Shown here: positions 15,480 to 24,378 of the stretch, one piece after another
How positions within the stretch are numbered: position 1 is the first letter of the stretch
Layout of the letters: each line of letters starts with the position of its first letter
Source of the DNA: Opitutaceae bacterium
GTDB lineage: Bacteria; Verrucomicrobiota; Verrucomicrobiia; Opitutales; Opitutaceae
Reading direction: 5' to 3'
DNA length: 37,047 nucleotides
Assembly (NCBI GenBank): GCA_026125215.1
Contig: JAHCLN010000016.1
Coordinates: 1-37,047 of the forward strand
Program-made: the position numbers and the translations under genes
Notes under the pieces: generated by a model
Databases searched by the model: none
What the model saw: only the letters and a program-made list of their open reading frames with translations
Told to the model about the DNA's origin: nothing

Positions 15480-18400
15480 ATGCCCCCACGCCTGCATCTG
15501 GCCAACGATTGGAGTCCGCCCGGTGAACCGCTGCCGCCCCTGCCCGTGGGTGTCGTCCTGCCGCCGCGCGTGCGCACGCCGCAATTTCCGCTCAAGGACC
15601 GGCGCACGCTGTTCAGCGACGAAGAGATAACCCGGGCGCGTGCCAATGTCGGCCAATATGCCTCCGCCCGGAAATTGGCCGGGGAAATCATCAACGCCGC
15701 CGCCTACTGGCTGGAGTGGACGGATGCCGACCTGCATGCGCTTGTGACTTCCGCCGAGGTGCCGCGTGCCTTCGACTGTTCGCCCGCGGGCTGTCCGAAG
15801 TGCGGCAAGAAAATATTCGAGGCGGCGAAGAGCACCTACCCGTGGCGGCTTGATCCGCGCCGGCCGTTCAAGGTTGAGTGCCCGCTCTGTGCGACGGTTT
15901 TCCCGAGCAACGACTACGGGCGTTTTTACCGCAGCGGCTTCAAGGATCGCAGTGATTTCGACGGTCCCTACGTGGACGACGGCCGCGGCTGGGTGGCGCC
16001 CGACGGCGAACGCTACTGGTTCGTCGCCCACGCCAACCACTGGCTGTGGTATTGGCACCCGCAGGCCGACAATCCCACGCTGCTGCGCGGGTGCGAGGCA
16101 CTCGGTCGCGCCTACCTGCTGACCGGCGACCGGCGCTACGCGCACAAGGCCGCCGTCATCCTGCACCGCATCGCCGAGGTCTATCCCAACATGGACCATG
16201 CCACGCAGTCGCGCATGGGTGAGTTCCTGGCGCGCACGGCGGGCGAGATTTATCCGGGCAAGGTGGTAAATGCGATCTGGGAGGCCTACATGTCGGCCCA
16301 GTTTGCCGAGACCTACGATGCGATCTGGGAAACCTTGGATGACGACGCGGAGCTGCATGCATTCCTCGGCCGCACCGGTCCGGAGATCCGCGCACACATC
16401 GAGGCCAACCTCCTCGAGGAAATCCTCGACGGTTACTACGAATGGAAAACCCGCGGCAACTACGGCATGCACCAGCGCTCGCTGCTGCAGACCGCGCTGG
16501 TGCGGCAGCACGGCGACAACGTCCGCTACATCGCCGACGTGTTGGACAAGCCCGACGGCGCCATCTTCCTCGGCCTGCGTTACGCGCTGCAGAGCCTGGT
16601 CTGGCGTGACGGCCACCCTTATGAGGTTGGCGATTACAATTTCGCCTGGGTCAGCAATCTTACGCTCATCGCCGGGCTGCTCGCCAAGCTCGGCGTGGAC
16701 GTCACCGGCCTGCCGCGCCTGCGCCGGCTGCTGGACGCACCGCTCACGAGCCTGTGCATTGGCCGGCTGACGCCAGCGATCGGCGACAGCCAGACCGTCT
16801 ATGCCAACCCCGTCGGCACCGATGCCGGCCTCTATCAGCAGGCATTGCGCACCTATGGCGACGCCCGCTACGCGCAGTGGCTCGCCGGGCTCGGCGCGAC
16901 CGGTGAAAACTCCTTCGCGGGGTTTGCCTCGCTGTTTCACCCGCCGGTCGCCGCCCCGGCGGAACCGCCGGCCCCCGGCCGCTTGTTTCCGCCGCAGCCG
17001 TCCCGCCTGCTTTCGGGCTTCGGGCTCAGTTTGCTGAACAATCCCGCCGACACGGTCGGCCTCTCGCTTTACCACGGGCTGCATCTCAACCACCGGCATT
17101 TTGACCGGCTGCATTTTGACGTGTTTGCGCGCGGGCAGGCCATGATGCCCGACCTCGGTTACCCGGATGCGATGAATGCCATGGTGCCCGGCATCTACAC
17201 GTGGTCGCTGGCGACGATTTCCCACAACACCGTCACGGTGGACGCGGCGATGCAGCCCGGCAACGAGGCCGGGGTCGTCGAACTGCAGGCCGAAGGAGGC
17301 TGGGTGCGGGCCGTGGCGGTCAACGCCCCCGGAACGTATCCGCAATGTCCGGTTTACCGGCGCACGCTGGTGATGGTGGATGCCGGGCACGACCGCAGTT
17401 ATGTCGTGGACTTTTTCGACGTCGCCGGCGGCCGGCAGCACGACTACAGCCTGCATGGTCCGCCGGGCGAATTTGCGCTGAGCGGCGATTGGACGGCGCC
17501 CGCGCCCGGCACCTTGGCGGGTCCGGCTGTGCCGGTCGGTGCGCTTTATGATGACCCTACGCTGGCCTCGCCGGATAACAAAGAAGGCTACGCCGGTTAC
17601 CGTGGCTCGGGCTTCCAGCATCTGGAAAAAGTGCGCCGGCATCGCGGCGGCGAGTGGACGGCCGATTACACGCACGAACGCGATCCGGCGGCACAGCTCC
17701 GGCTGCGTGTGCTCCCGCAGCCGGATCAGGAACTGATCCTTGCCGAAGCCCGGGTGTCGCCCGTCAAGTGGCCGCAGATCCTGCGCTATGTCATCGCGCG
17801 GCGGCAGGGTTCGGACGGTCTTGTGAGCCGGTTTGTGAGTGTGATCGAGCCCCACGAAGGCACGCCCTTTTTGCGCGTCGCCGAACGGCATGAGGCCGAC
17901 GGCGGCACCGCGGTGGTCGTCACGCACGTCAACGGCGGCACCGATTTTATCCTGCATGGTTCACCCGGCGTGGAGCGCCGGTTCACGCTCGCCGGGCACG
18001 CGGTGGCCACGGATGCGCGCGTGACCGTGGTGACGATTGCTGCCGGCGGCGTGGTGGAGCGGCTCTGGTTGGCCGACGGCACGCACGTGACCGTGGACGG
18101 GGTGACGCACCGCGCGGTGCCGCTGACCGGCCGCGTGACGGCGGTGGATCCGGCCAACGCCACGGTGCGCGTCGCGCCTGATGCTGCGATAAGTCCGGAG
18201 ACAGTTGCCATGCTGTCCGGCCGGATCGTTCATTTCGGTCCCGCCCGGGCGGTGGCCAACTCCGTGGCTTCGGCCCGATGGGAGGGCGGGGAACTGGTTT
18301 TGCAGCTGCGCGACGATGTCATCACGGGCTGCGTGAGGCTTCGCTCGGTGGCGCCGGACCGACTGGAAACCGCCTCGCGGCTTATGCTGGCGGCCACCTA

Positions 18401-18590
18401 CGCCGGTCACGGGCTGCGCAATGCCGCGGGTCGTTTCGTCGGCCGGGTGCGGGCCGCCGGCGACGACTGGATCGAGCCGGCGGCGCCGTTGGCGGCCGGC
18501 GACCTGGCGGTGGGCGAAGATGTGCTCGTCACGCTGACCTCGCCCGGCGACCGGTGCGAGTTTCCCGCGATGGCTGCGTGGCGGCGTTGA
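15480..18590 (+). CDS. heparinase II/III family protein with embedded cysteine cluster
   Basis: This 1036-residue protein resembles polysaccharide lyases of the heparinase II/III type, which cleave uronic acid-containing glycans. An alpha-toroid covers about residues 40-460 (NYGMHQRSLLQTAL, YEVGDYNFAW) and the beta-sandwich domain starts near 510 with GLHLNHRHFDRLHFDVFARGQAMMPDLG in pieces typical of the family, followed by TISHNTVTVDAAMQ. A C-terminal all-beta region follows from about 800. Within the N-terminal part, CPKCGKKIFE (Cys105, Cys108) and VECPLCATVFPSND (Cys134, Cys137) form a CxxC...CxxC pattern suggestive of a zinc ribbon; Cys100 is nearby. No signal peptide is visible, which is odd for a lyase. 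It lies nine bases after the RNase HII stop. Substrate unknown. Confidence 0.82.
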   Translation: MPPRLHLANDWSPPGEPLPPLPVGVVLPPRVRTPQFPLKDRRTLFSDEEITRARANVGQYASARKLAGEIINAAAYWLEWTDADLHALVTSAEVPRAFDCSPAGCPKCGKKIFEAAKSTYPWRLDPRRPFKVECPLCATVFPSNDYGRFYRSGFKDRSDFDGPYVDDGRGWVAPDGERYWFVAHANHWLWYWHPQADNPTLLRGCEALGRAYLLTGDRRYAHKAAVILHRIAEVYPNMDHATQSRMGEFLARTAGEIYPGKVVNAIWEAYMSAQFAETYDAIWETLDDDAELHAFLGRTGPEIRAHIEANLLEEILDGYYEWKTRGNYGMHQRSLLQTALVRQHGDNVRYIADVLDKPDGAIFLGLRYALQSLVWRDGHPYEVGDYNFAWVSNLTLIAGLLAKLGVDVTGLPRLRRLLDAPLTSLCIGRLTPAIGDSQTVYANPVGTDAGLYQQALRTYGDARYAQWLAGLGATGENSFAGFASLFHPPVAAPAEPPAPGRLFPPQPSRLLSGFGLSLLNNPADTVGLSLYHGLHLNHRHFDRLHFDVFARGQAMMPDLGYPDAMNAMVPGIYTWSLATISHNTVTVDAAMQPGNEAGVVELQAEGGWVRAVAVNAPGTYPQCPVYRRTLVMVDAGHDRSYVVDFFDVAGGRQHDYSLHGPPGEFALSGDWTAPAPGTLAGPAVPVGALYDDPTLASPDNKEGYAGYRGSGFQHLEKVRRHRGGEWTADYTHERDPAAQLRLRVLPQPDQELILAEARVSPVKWPQILRYVIARRQGSDGLVSRFVSVIEPHEGTPFLRVAERHEADGGTAVVVTHVNGGTDFILHGSPGVERRFTLAGHAVATDARVTVVTIAAGGVVERLWLADGTHVTVDGVTHRAVPLTGRVTAVDPANATVRVAPDAAISPETVAMLSGRIVHFGPARAVANSVASARWEGGELVLQLRDDVITGCVRLRSVAPDRLETASRLMLAATYAGHGLRNAAGRFVGRVRAAGDDWIEPAAPLAAGDLAVGEDVLVTLTSPGDRCEFPAMAAWRR

Positions 18591-18623
18591 CCGCCTGCGC
18601 CGCTTTCTCCATCAACCTCCGCG

Positions 18624-19796
18624 ATGCCCCCGAAGAAACACACCTCGCTCGACCGGGTGCTGGGCCGGCTCGATTCGCTCGACTCGGTAAACCTCGCCAA
18701 CCTCGTGCAGCGGCTCGCCCGCGAGCGCGGGCTGTTTGAGGATATTTTCAACACCCTGCAGGAAGGCGTGCTCGTCATCGCCGGCGACGGCGAGATCGAG
18801 TATGCCAACACCGCCGCGCACCGGTTGATCGGCCTCGGCGACGACGGTCTGGCCGGCCAGGTGCTCTGGCGGCTGGTGCCGGGCCTGCGCCCTTCGCTGG
18901 GGGTTTCGCTGGACGACGATGCCGCCCTGCCGGTGGTTGCGCGGGAGTTTGAGCTCAGCTATCCGGAGCCCCGCACCGTGCGGCTTTACATGGTGCCGTT
19001 CCGCTCCGACGGCCGCGCGGGCGAGCGGCGTTTCGCCGTCATCCTCACCGACGTGACGCGCGACAAGCAGACTACCGAGGCGCGCATCGAGGACGAGCGC
19101 ACCTCCTCCATTTTGCTGCTGGCCGCCGGCGTCGCCCACGAGCTGGGCAATCCGCTCAACTCGCTCACCATCCACCTCCAGCTCGTCGGGCGCCGCCTCA
19201 AAAAACTCAAGGCGGGCCGCGAGACGGAATCGCTCGCCGAGTCCATCCGGGTCTGTGAGGAGGAGGTCAAGCGGCTCGACGGCATCATCACCAATTTCCT
19301 CGAAGCCATCCGGCCGCGGCCGCCCGACCTCGCCGAGCTCAACCTGGCCGACGTGCTGGCGGAGGTGCTGGCCTTCGAACAGCGGCAGCTGGCCGACCGC
19401 GGCATCGTCGTGGAGGCCGAGACGGCGGGCGACCTGCCGCCCGTTCTCGCCGACCGCAACCAGGTGAAGCAGGTGTTTTTCAACCTGCTCAAGAACGCGC
19501 TCGAAGCCATGCAGCCGGGCGGCCGGCTGCGCATCCGCGCGCGCACCGACGACGATCATGTCATCCTTGCGTTCGGCGACAGCGGCAGCGGCATCAAGCA
19601 GGAGGACCTCGCCCGGCTGTTTCAGCCCTACCACACCACCAAGCCCGGCGGACACGGTCTTGGCCTGATGATCGTGCAACGCATCATGCGCGAGCACGGC
19701 GGGCAGATCGGCATCGAGAGCAAGGAAGGTGTCGGCACCGTGGTGACCCTGCACTTCCCCCGCAAGGACCGGCGGGTGCGGATGCTGCAAAGCTGA
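18624..19796 (+). CDS. soluble PAS-type sensor histidine kinase (NtrB-like)
   Basis: This 390-residue cytoplasmic kinase has no transmembrane segment. A PAS domain covers about residues 35-150 (FEDIFNTLQEGVLVIAGDGEIEYAN in its first half). The HisKA helix contains LLAAGVAHELGNPLNSL, with the phospho-accepting histidine near residue 172. The HATPase domain shows the N box QVFFNLLKNALEAM, and G boxes FGDSGSGI and HGLGLMIV. The NtrB-like H-box (HELGNPLNSL) suggests a partner of the sigma-54 regulator type. The nearest such regulator is about 9.6 kb downstream at 29394, not adjacent. The start ATG at 18624 has no Shine-Dalgarno site. The signal is unknown. Confidence 0.9.
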   Translation: MPPKKHTSLDRVLGRLDSLDSVNLANLVQRLARERGLFEDIFNTLQEGVLVIAGDGEIEYANTAAHRLIGLGDDGLAGQVLWRLVPGLRPSLGVSLDDDAALPVVAREFELSYPEPRTVRLYMVPFRSDGRAGERRFAVILTDVTRDKQTTEARIEDERTSSILLLAAGVAHELGNPLNSLTIHLQLVGRRLKKLKAGRETESLAESIRVCEEEVKRLDGIITNFLEAIRPRPPDLAELNLADVLAEVLAFEQRQLADRGIVVEAETAGDLPPVLADRNQVKQVFFNLLKNALEAMQPGGRLRIRARTDDDHVILAFGDSGSGIKQEDLARLFQPYHTTKPGGHGLGLMIVQRIMREHGGQIGIESKEGVGTVVTLHFPRKDRRVRMLQS

Positions 19797-19825
19797 ACTT
19801 CCCTGTCATAAGCGGAAGCAGGCCA

Positions 19826-19842
19826 CGGAGGGTTTGCCTCCG
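19826..19842. other. short hairpin between kinase gene and GH2 gene
   Basis: CGGAGG and CCTCCG form a 6-bp stem with loop GTTTG in the 89-base spacer. There is no T-run after it; it could be a weak terminator of the kinase message or chance in G/C-rich DNA. Confidence 0.25.
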
Positions 19843-19885
19843 GTCCGCCGCGCGCCCACACCAGCCGAACCCCGTTTTTCTCCCC

Positions 19886-21844
19886 ATGAAACAAACCCTG
19901 CCCCTGGATGCTGCTTGGAAACTCATGCCGGTGGAGCCCAACCTCGGGCTCACCGCCGGCTGCTCGGCCCTGCCGTTTGAGCAGCGGTGGATCGACGCGC
20001 AGGTGCCGGGCGACGTGCACCTCGACTGCCAGCGCGCCGGGCTGATCGGCGATCCGTTCTACGGGCTAAACCACGACCACATCCGCTGGATGGAGGAATT
20101 TGACTGGTGGTATCGCACCGAGATCACGCCTCCGACGCCCGGGCCCGGCCAGCGGCTGCACCTGCTCTTCGAGGGACTCGACTGCTTCGCCACCGTGTAT
20201 CTCAACGGCAAGGAAATCGGCCGAAACCAAAACATGTTTACGCCGCTGCGCGTGGATGTGACCGACCATGTCGTCCCCGGCGTTAACCGTCTCGAGGTCT
20301 GTCTCGGCGCGCCCGTCTATCCGCCCGACCGTCCCGCGCGCAGCCCCGGGGTGCGCGGCTACGGCAACGCCCTGCGGCTTCAGGTCCGCAAGGCCCAGTG
20401 CTGCTACGGGTGGAATATCGCCCCGCGCCTCGTCACCATCGGCATCTGGAAGCCCGTCTCGTGGCTCCTCGTCAACGCCGTCGAGATTGACGACGTGTCC
20501 GTGAGCACCGTTGCGCTCAACGCCGACGGCTCCGCCGAGGTCGAGGCGCTCGTCGAGTTGCGCTACAACCACGGCGCGCCCGATGCCGTCACCGTGGATC
20601 TCGCCGTCGCCGGCCAATCGCGCCAACTCGCGCTGCATTTCGACCAGGTCGGCGCCCGGCACGCCGTGCGTTTCACCGTGCCCGCCGCGAAGCTTTGGTG
20701 GCCGCACGACCACGGCGCGCAACCGCTCTACGACTGGAGCGCCACGCTCAGGCATGCCGGCCGCGAGCTTGACCGCCGCGCCGGTCGCTTTGGCATCCGC
20801 ACCATCGGCATCATCCAGGAGCCGGAGGCCGACGGCGGCATTTCCTTCGTCCTCACCGTCAACGGCAAAAAGATTTTCCTCAAGGGGATGAACTGGACGC
20901 CGGCCGACGCCATCTTCGCCCGGGTGGACGCCGCCCGCTACGACCGGCTCCTTGCCGCGGCGAAGGACACCAACATCAACGCCATGCGCGTGTGGGGCGG
21001 CGGTGTGTATGAGCAGGACCATTTCTACGCGCGGTGCGACGAGCTCGGCATCCTCATCACGCACGACTTCATGTTCGCCTGCGGCTGTTACCCGCAGGAC
21101 CAGCCTTTCCTCGACGAATGCCGCCGCGAGGCGGAATACCAGGTGCGCCGCCTGCGGCATTTCGCCTGTGTTGCCGTGTGGTTCGGCGACAACGAGAACG
21201 ATGCGCTCGCGCACATGAGTTTCGAGCAGCCGGAATACCGGCACAACCGGCTCAGCAAACAGGTGCTGCGCGATGCCGTGCACGCCCACGCCCCGCGCAC
21301 GCCCTATCTGCCCAGCTCGCCGTTCTCGCCCGTGCGCTTTGACCAAAACGCACCCGAGGAGGGCGACTGCCACATCTGGGGCCACGGGTTCTCTTACAAG
21401 AGCGATTTTTATGTGAAGCAAAAGCCGCGCATGGTCACCGAGATCGGCCACCTCAGTTTCCCCGACCGCCCGGTCATCGAGTCGTGGGTCCCGGCCGACA
21501 AGCGCTGGCCCGTGTGGAATCCCGAATACCTCACGCACGGCGCCGACTGCATCCGCCTCGACCGCGAGGCCCGCTACCGGCTCAACTGGGCGAGCATCAA
21601 GGAGCGCGGCTGGCCCGAGCCGAAGGACCTCGACGAGACCATCCGCCTCACGCAGCAGCTGCAGGGCGAGGCCTCGAAATTCTGGGTCGAGTTCTACGGC
21701 AACCAGCCGCAGTGCTGGGGCATTTTCCTCTGGAACCTCGCCGACAGCTGGCCGCAGATGTCCGACGCCTACATCGCCTATCCCTACGCCCCCAAAGCCA
21801 GCCTCGCCTACGTGAAGCAGGCCTACGCGGAGCTGAAACGGTGA
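19886..21844 (+). CDS. GH2-family beta-mannosidase-like glycoside hydrolase
   Basis: This 652-residue protein follows the GH2 plan: an N-terminal jelly-roll sugar-binding domain (WIDAQVPGDVHLDCQRAGLI, WWYRTEI, LHLLFEGLDCFATVYLNG), an immunoglobulin-like domain, and a TIM barrel from about residue 325 (LKGMNWTPADAIF, MRVWGGGVYEQDHFY). The acid/base glutamate is the one in WFGDNEND (near residue 432), and the likely nucleophile is the glutamate in MVTEIGHLSF (near residue 518). MNWTPAD and WGGGVYE are the mannosidase-like forms of these blocks. It is shorter than typical 800-plus residue mannosidases, lacking the C-terminal beta domains. No signal peptide is seen, so the substrate is probably an imported oligosaccharide. 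Exact specificity is inferred only. Confidence 0.87.
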   Translation: MKQTLPLDAAWKLMPVEPNLGLTAGCSALPFEQRWIDAQVPGDVHLDCQRAGLIGDPFYGLNHDHIRWMEEFDWWYRTEITPPTPGPGQRLHLLFEGLDCFATVYLNGKEIGRNQNMFTPLRVDVTDHVVPGVNRLEVCLGAPVYPPDRPARSPGVRGYGNALRLQVRKAQCCYGWNIAPRLVTIGIWKPVSWLLVNAVEIDDVSVSTVALNADGSAEVEALVELRYNHGAPDAVTVDLAVAGQSRQLALHFDQVGARHAVRFTVPAAKLWWPHDHGAQPLYDWSATLRHAGRELDRRAGRFGIRTIGIIQEPEADGGISFVLTVNGKKIFLKGMNWTPADAIFARVDAARYDRLLAAAKDTNINAMRVWGGGVYEQDHFYARCDELGILITHDFMFACGCYPQDQPFLDECRREAEYQVRRLRHFACVAVWFGDNENDALAHMSFEQPEYRHNRLSKQVLRDAVHAHAPRTPYLPSSPFSPVRFDQNAPEEGDCHIWGHGFSYKSDFYVKQKPRMVTEIGHLSFPDRPVIESWVPADKRWPVWNPEYLTHGADCIRLDREARYRLNWASIKERGWPEPKDLDETIRLTQQLQGEASKFWVEFYGNQPQCWGIFLWNLADSWPQMSDAYIAYPYAPKASLAYVKQAYAELKR

Positions 21845-21922
21845 CGCCGGGGTGGGGCATGCCTTCGCCGATGGCTGCCGGCCTGCGTTGAGGGCTTGCG
21901 GCCTTCTGTGCATATCCTACTG

Positions 21923-22663
21923 ATGAGCCCTATGCCGCAATCGAGTCAGTTTCCTTGGAGTGAGACAGAGTTTGCCCGACGGCTTAGACTGGCGGTCAAA
22001 GAATACTGGCTAGGACGAGGAGGGCAATATTCACAACAAGCGAGCCGTGGCACCAAGGACGCCGGCAAACGCGGTGAGGTCACGGGCGGCCAACATCTCA
22101 ACCGGTTTTTGGGCTTGCTGACCGGGGTTGCGGAAGCGGCGGGTTTCAACCGCGACGAAATCAAGCTGAGGCAGGGTATTGAGTTGCCGGGGTATTTTCG
22201 CCCGCAGAAGCGCTGGGATATGGTCGTGGTGCGCGGCTCCCGGTTGTGCGCCGCGGTCGAGTTAAAATCGCAGGTCGGCAGCTTCGGAAACAACTTCAAC
22301 AATCGCAGCGAAGAAGCGATCGGCAACTCCACCGATTTTTGGACGGCCTTTCGCGAAGGAGGCATGGGCAAGGAGACGCCTTGGCTGGGTTACTTTTTTC
22401 TGCTGGAGCAGGCTGACAAATCATCCCAGCCGATTGGTCTGAAGCCGGGCCTCTTTCCGCCTTTTCCGGTTTTTGAAGGGACCTCGTATGCGCGCCGTTA
22501 CGAAATTCTCTGCGAGCGTTTGGTGCTGGAGCGGAAATACACCCGCACCGCCTTGCTGCTTTCGCCCCGAGGCGCATCCGGGCGATACATCGAGCCGAAC
22601 CCGGCGCTGGATTTTTACGGTTTTGCCAAGTCTCTGCACGCCCATCTGGGCGGGTGCCGTTGA
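21923..22663 (+). CDS. PaeR7I/XhoI-type type II restriction endonuclease
   Basis: This 246-residue protein matches the PaeR7I family of endonucleases, whose known members cut CTCGAG. The PD-(D/E)xK active site is readable as KRWDMVVV (Asp99) and AAVELKSQ (Glu113, Lys115). The following QVGSFGNNFNNRSEEAIGNS is a strong family block (residues 117-136). The ATG at 21923 was chosen; a TTG at 21896 is in frame but lies among promoter-like sequence. The cognate methyltransferase starts eleven bases after its stop, with the endonuclease first. GC content and codon choice are visibly lower than in flanking genes, indicating transfer. The target sequence is inferred from family membership, not shown here. 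Confidence 0.9.
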   Translation: MSPMPQSSQFPWSETEFARRLRLAVKEYWLGRGGQYSQQASRGTKDAGKRGEVTGGQHLNRFLGLLTGVAEAAGFNRDEIKLRQGIELPGYFRPQKRWDMVVVRGSRLCAAVELKSQVGSFGNNFNNRSEEAIGNSTDFWTAFREGGMGKETPWLGYFFLLEQADKSSQPIGLKPGLFPPFPVFEGTSYARRYEILCERLVLERKYTRTALLLSPRGASGRYIEPNPALDFYGFAKSLHAHLGGCR

Positions 22664-22668
22664 GGAGG
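22662..22668 (+). promoter_or_regulatory. strong Shine-Dalgarno site of the methyltransferase gene
   Basis: GAGGAGG lies six bases before the ATG at 22675 and overlaps the endonuclease stop. It decides the start over the in-frame GTG at 22654. Most other genes in this window have no such site. Confidence 0.8.
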
Positions 22669-22674
22669 ACGAAC

Positions 22675-24333
22675 ATGGAACTCCAGTTGTTCGAAAACTC
22701 CTGGTTGGACGTCTGGGAAGGACGGGAACCACACGAACCGGTGGGAGCGGTGTTTACCAAGCCTGCCATCATCGGCCTCATCCTCGATTTGGCCGGCTAT
22801 GGGCCAGCCCGGGGGCGGTTATCGGGTTATCGCTTGTTGGAGCCGAGTTGTGGCGATGGCGCTTTCATCATCGAAGCTATCAAGCGATTGCTCGTTTCCG
22901 AACGGGAGCATGCTGGGCAAATCGATTGGACCGGCGAGGCTTTGGCCGACGCCATTACCGCTTGTGATCTTAACAGCGGGTTTATCGCTTTGGCGCGAGA
23001 GGCTGCGATCCGCTTGTTGGGCGACGAAGGTTGTCCCCGGCTCCGGGCAGAAGAGCTGGCCGTCCGCTGGATCCGGCACGAAGATTTTTTGCTCACCAAT
23101 CGGGCGGAGCGTTTTGATTTTGTCGTCGGCAATCCTCCTTACGTGCGGATTGAGGATCTGCCCGCCGGGGTGCTGCGTCGTTATCGTGAACTCTATCAGA
23201 CCTGCACCGACCGGGCTGACTTGTATGTGGCCTTCTTCGAGAAGGGGCTGCGACTGCTAGGCCCCGAAGGGTGTCTTGCCTATATTTGTGCAAACCGTTT
23301 TGCGAAAAATCTCTATGGCCGTGAACTCCGGCAGTTGATCGCACGGGAATATCATGTGCGTTATTATCTGAACCTTGAGCACACGCAGCCGTTTGAATCC
23401 GAGGTATCGGCATATCCGTGCATCTCCGTGATTGATCGTGAGCGCGGCAAGCACACTTGTGCGGCTGCCTTGGAGGACGTGGAACCGGCTACGCTCGACC
23501 GCCTGCGTCCGACGGGAATTGCGGCTCGCAGGGCAAAACTATGGGCGAGCTTCCCTTCGTGGTATCAGGACGGAGCGCCGTGGATTGCCACGGAAAGGAA
23601 ACGTTATGATCGGCTGCTCGACTTGGCGGCTCGATTCCCGCTGCTGGAAGAGTCGGCGTCCGGCACGCAGGTGGGGATAGGCGTCGCAACCGGGGCTGAT
23701 GACATTTATATTCGTCACGATATTGACCCGGCCATTGAAGCGACATGCCAGTTGCCTTTGGTGATGGCCGGAGACATCGGTCCTGCCGGTTTGAAGTGGT
23801 CGGGACACCACCTCATCAACCCCTTTGCCGATGCGGATGATGGCAGTCTGCGGGACTTGGCAGATTACCCGGGACTTGCGGCTTATTTTGACCGGCACCG
23901 TGTGGCTTTGATGGGACGTCATGTCGCCCGGAAGCGCAGCGAAAACTGGTATCGCACGATCGACCGTGTGACCCTTGCGCTCACCCGAACGCCCAAACTG
24001 GTCATCCCAGACATCCAATCGGGTGGAGTCGTTGGCTATGACCCGGGGCAATATTACCCTCATCACAATGTTTACTGGATAACTTCGAAAGGCTGGGACC
24101 TACGTGCTTTGCAGGCGCTGTTGAGGAGTTCCATTGTCTTGGAGCAGGTCAGGGCGCATTCCGTTCATATGCGAGGCGGCTCACTGCGGTATCAAGCGCA
24201 GGTGCTTCGTAAGCTCCGATTGCCGGCTTTCGACAGTTTGCCGGCGGCATTGATCGGCCGATTGGCAGCCGTCGCAGGGAATGACGATCAAAAGGTTATA
24301 GACCTGTATGCAGAGGAAGCTTTCGCCGTATAG
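22675..24333 (+). CDS. N6-adenine DNA methyltransferase of a PaeR7I-type system
   Basis: This 552-residue enzyme would methylate adenine in the recognition site and protect host DNA from the preceding endonuclease. The SAM-binding motif I is LLEPSCGDGAF (residues 54-64) and the catalytic motif IV is VVGNPPYVR (Asn-Pro-Pro-Tyr at 153-156), the order of gamma-class N6A methyltransferases. The C-terminal half, with QVGIGVATGADDIYI and HHNVYWITSK, is the target-recognition part. Base use is AT-richer than neighbours: bases 23281-23340 contain 26 G or C out of 60. The two genes form a compact island between the GH2 gene and the nucleoside-hydrolase-like gene, with no integrase or repeat at its ends that I can see. 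Confidence 0.92.
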   Translation: MELQLFENSWLDVWEGREPHEPVGAVFTKPAIIGLILDLAGYGPARGRLSGYRLLEPSCGDGAFIIEAIKRLLVSEREHAGQIDWTGEALADAITACDLNSGFIALAREAAIRLLGDEGCPRLRAEELAVRWIRHEDFLLTNRAERFDFVVGNPPYVRIEDLPAGVLRRYRELYQTCTDRADLYVAFFEKGLRLLGPEGCLAYICANRFAKNLYGRELRQLIAREYHVRYYLNLEHTQPFESEVSAYPCISVIDRERGKHTCAAALEDVEPATLDRLRPTGIAARRAKLWASFPSWYQDGAPWIATERKRYDRLLDLAARFPLLEESASGTQVGIGVATGADDIYIRHDIDPAIEATCQLPLVMAGDIGPAGLKWSGHHLINPFADADDGSLRDLADYPGLAAYFDRHRVALMGRHVARKRSENWYRTIDRVTLALTRTPKLVIPDIQSGGVVGYDPGQYYPHHNVYWITSKGWDLRALQALLRSSIVLEQVRAHSVHMRGGSLRYQAQVLRKLRLPAFDSLPAALIGRLAAVAGNDDQKVIDLYAEEAFAV

Positions 24334-24348
24334 TTTCGGTCCGGTAAT

Positions 24349-24363
24349 GCTGCAACCTGCAGC
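24349..24363. other. small perfect inverted repeat after the methyltransferase gene
   Basis: GCTGCA and TGCAGC flank ACC, 15 bases after the methyltransferase stop. It may be a weak terminator of the restriction-modification message; no T-run follows. Confidence 0.25.
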
Positions 24364-24378
24364 CGCCTGAAGTTTCCC

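Noticed and set aside
14604-17957. An 1117-codon leftward open frame across rnhB and the heparinase gene
   Set aside because: Antisense shadow of two well-supported genes, rich in Arg, Gly, Ala and His with no recognisable fold.
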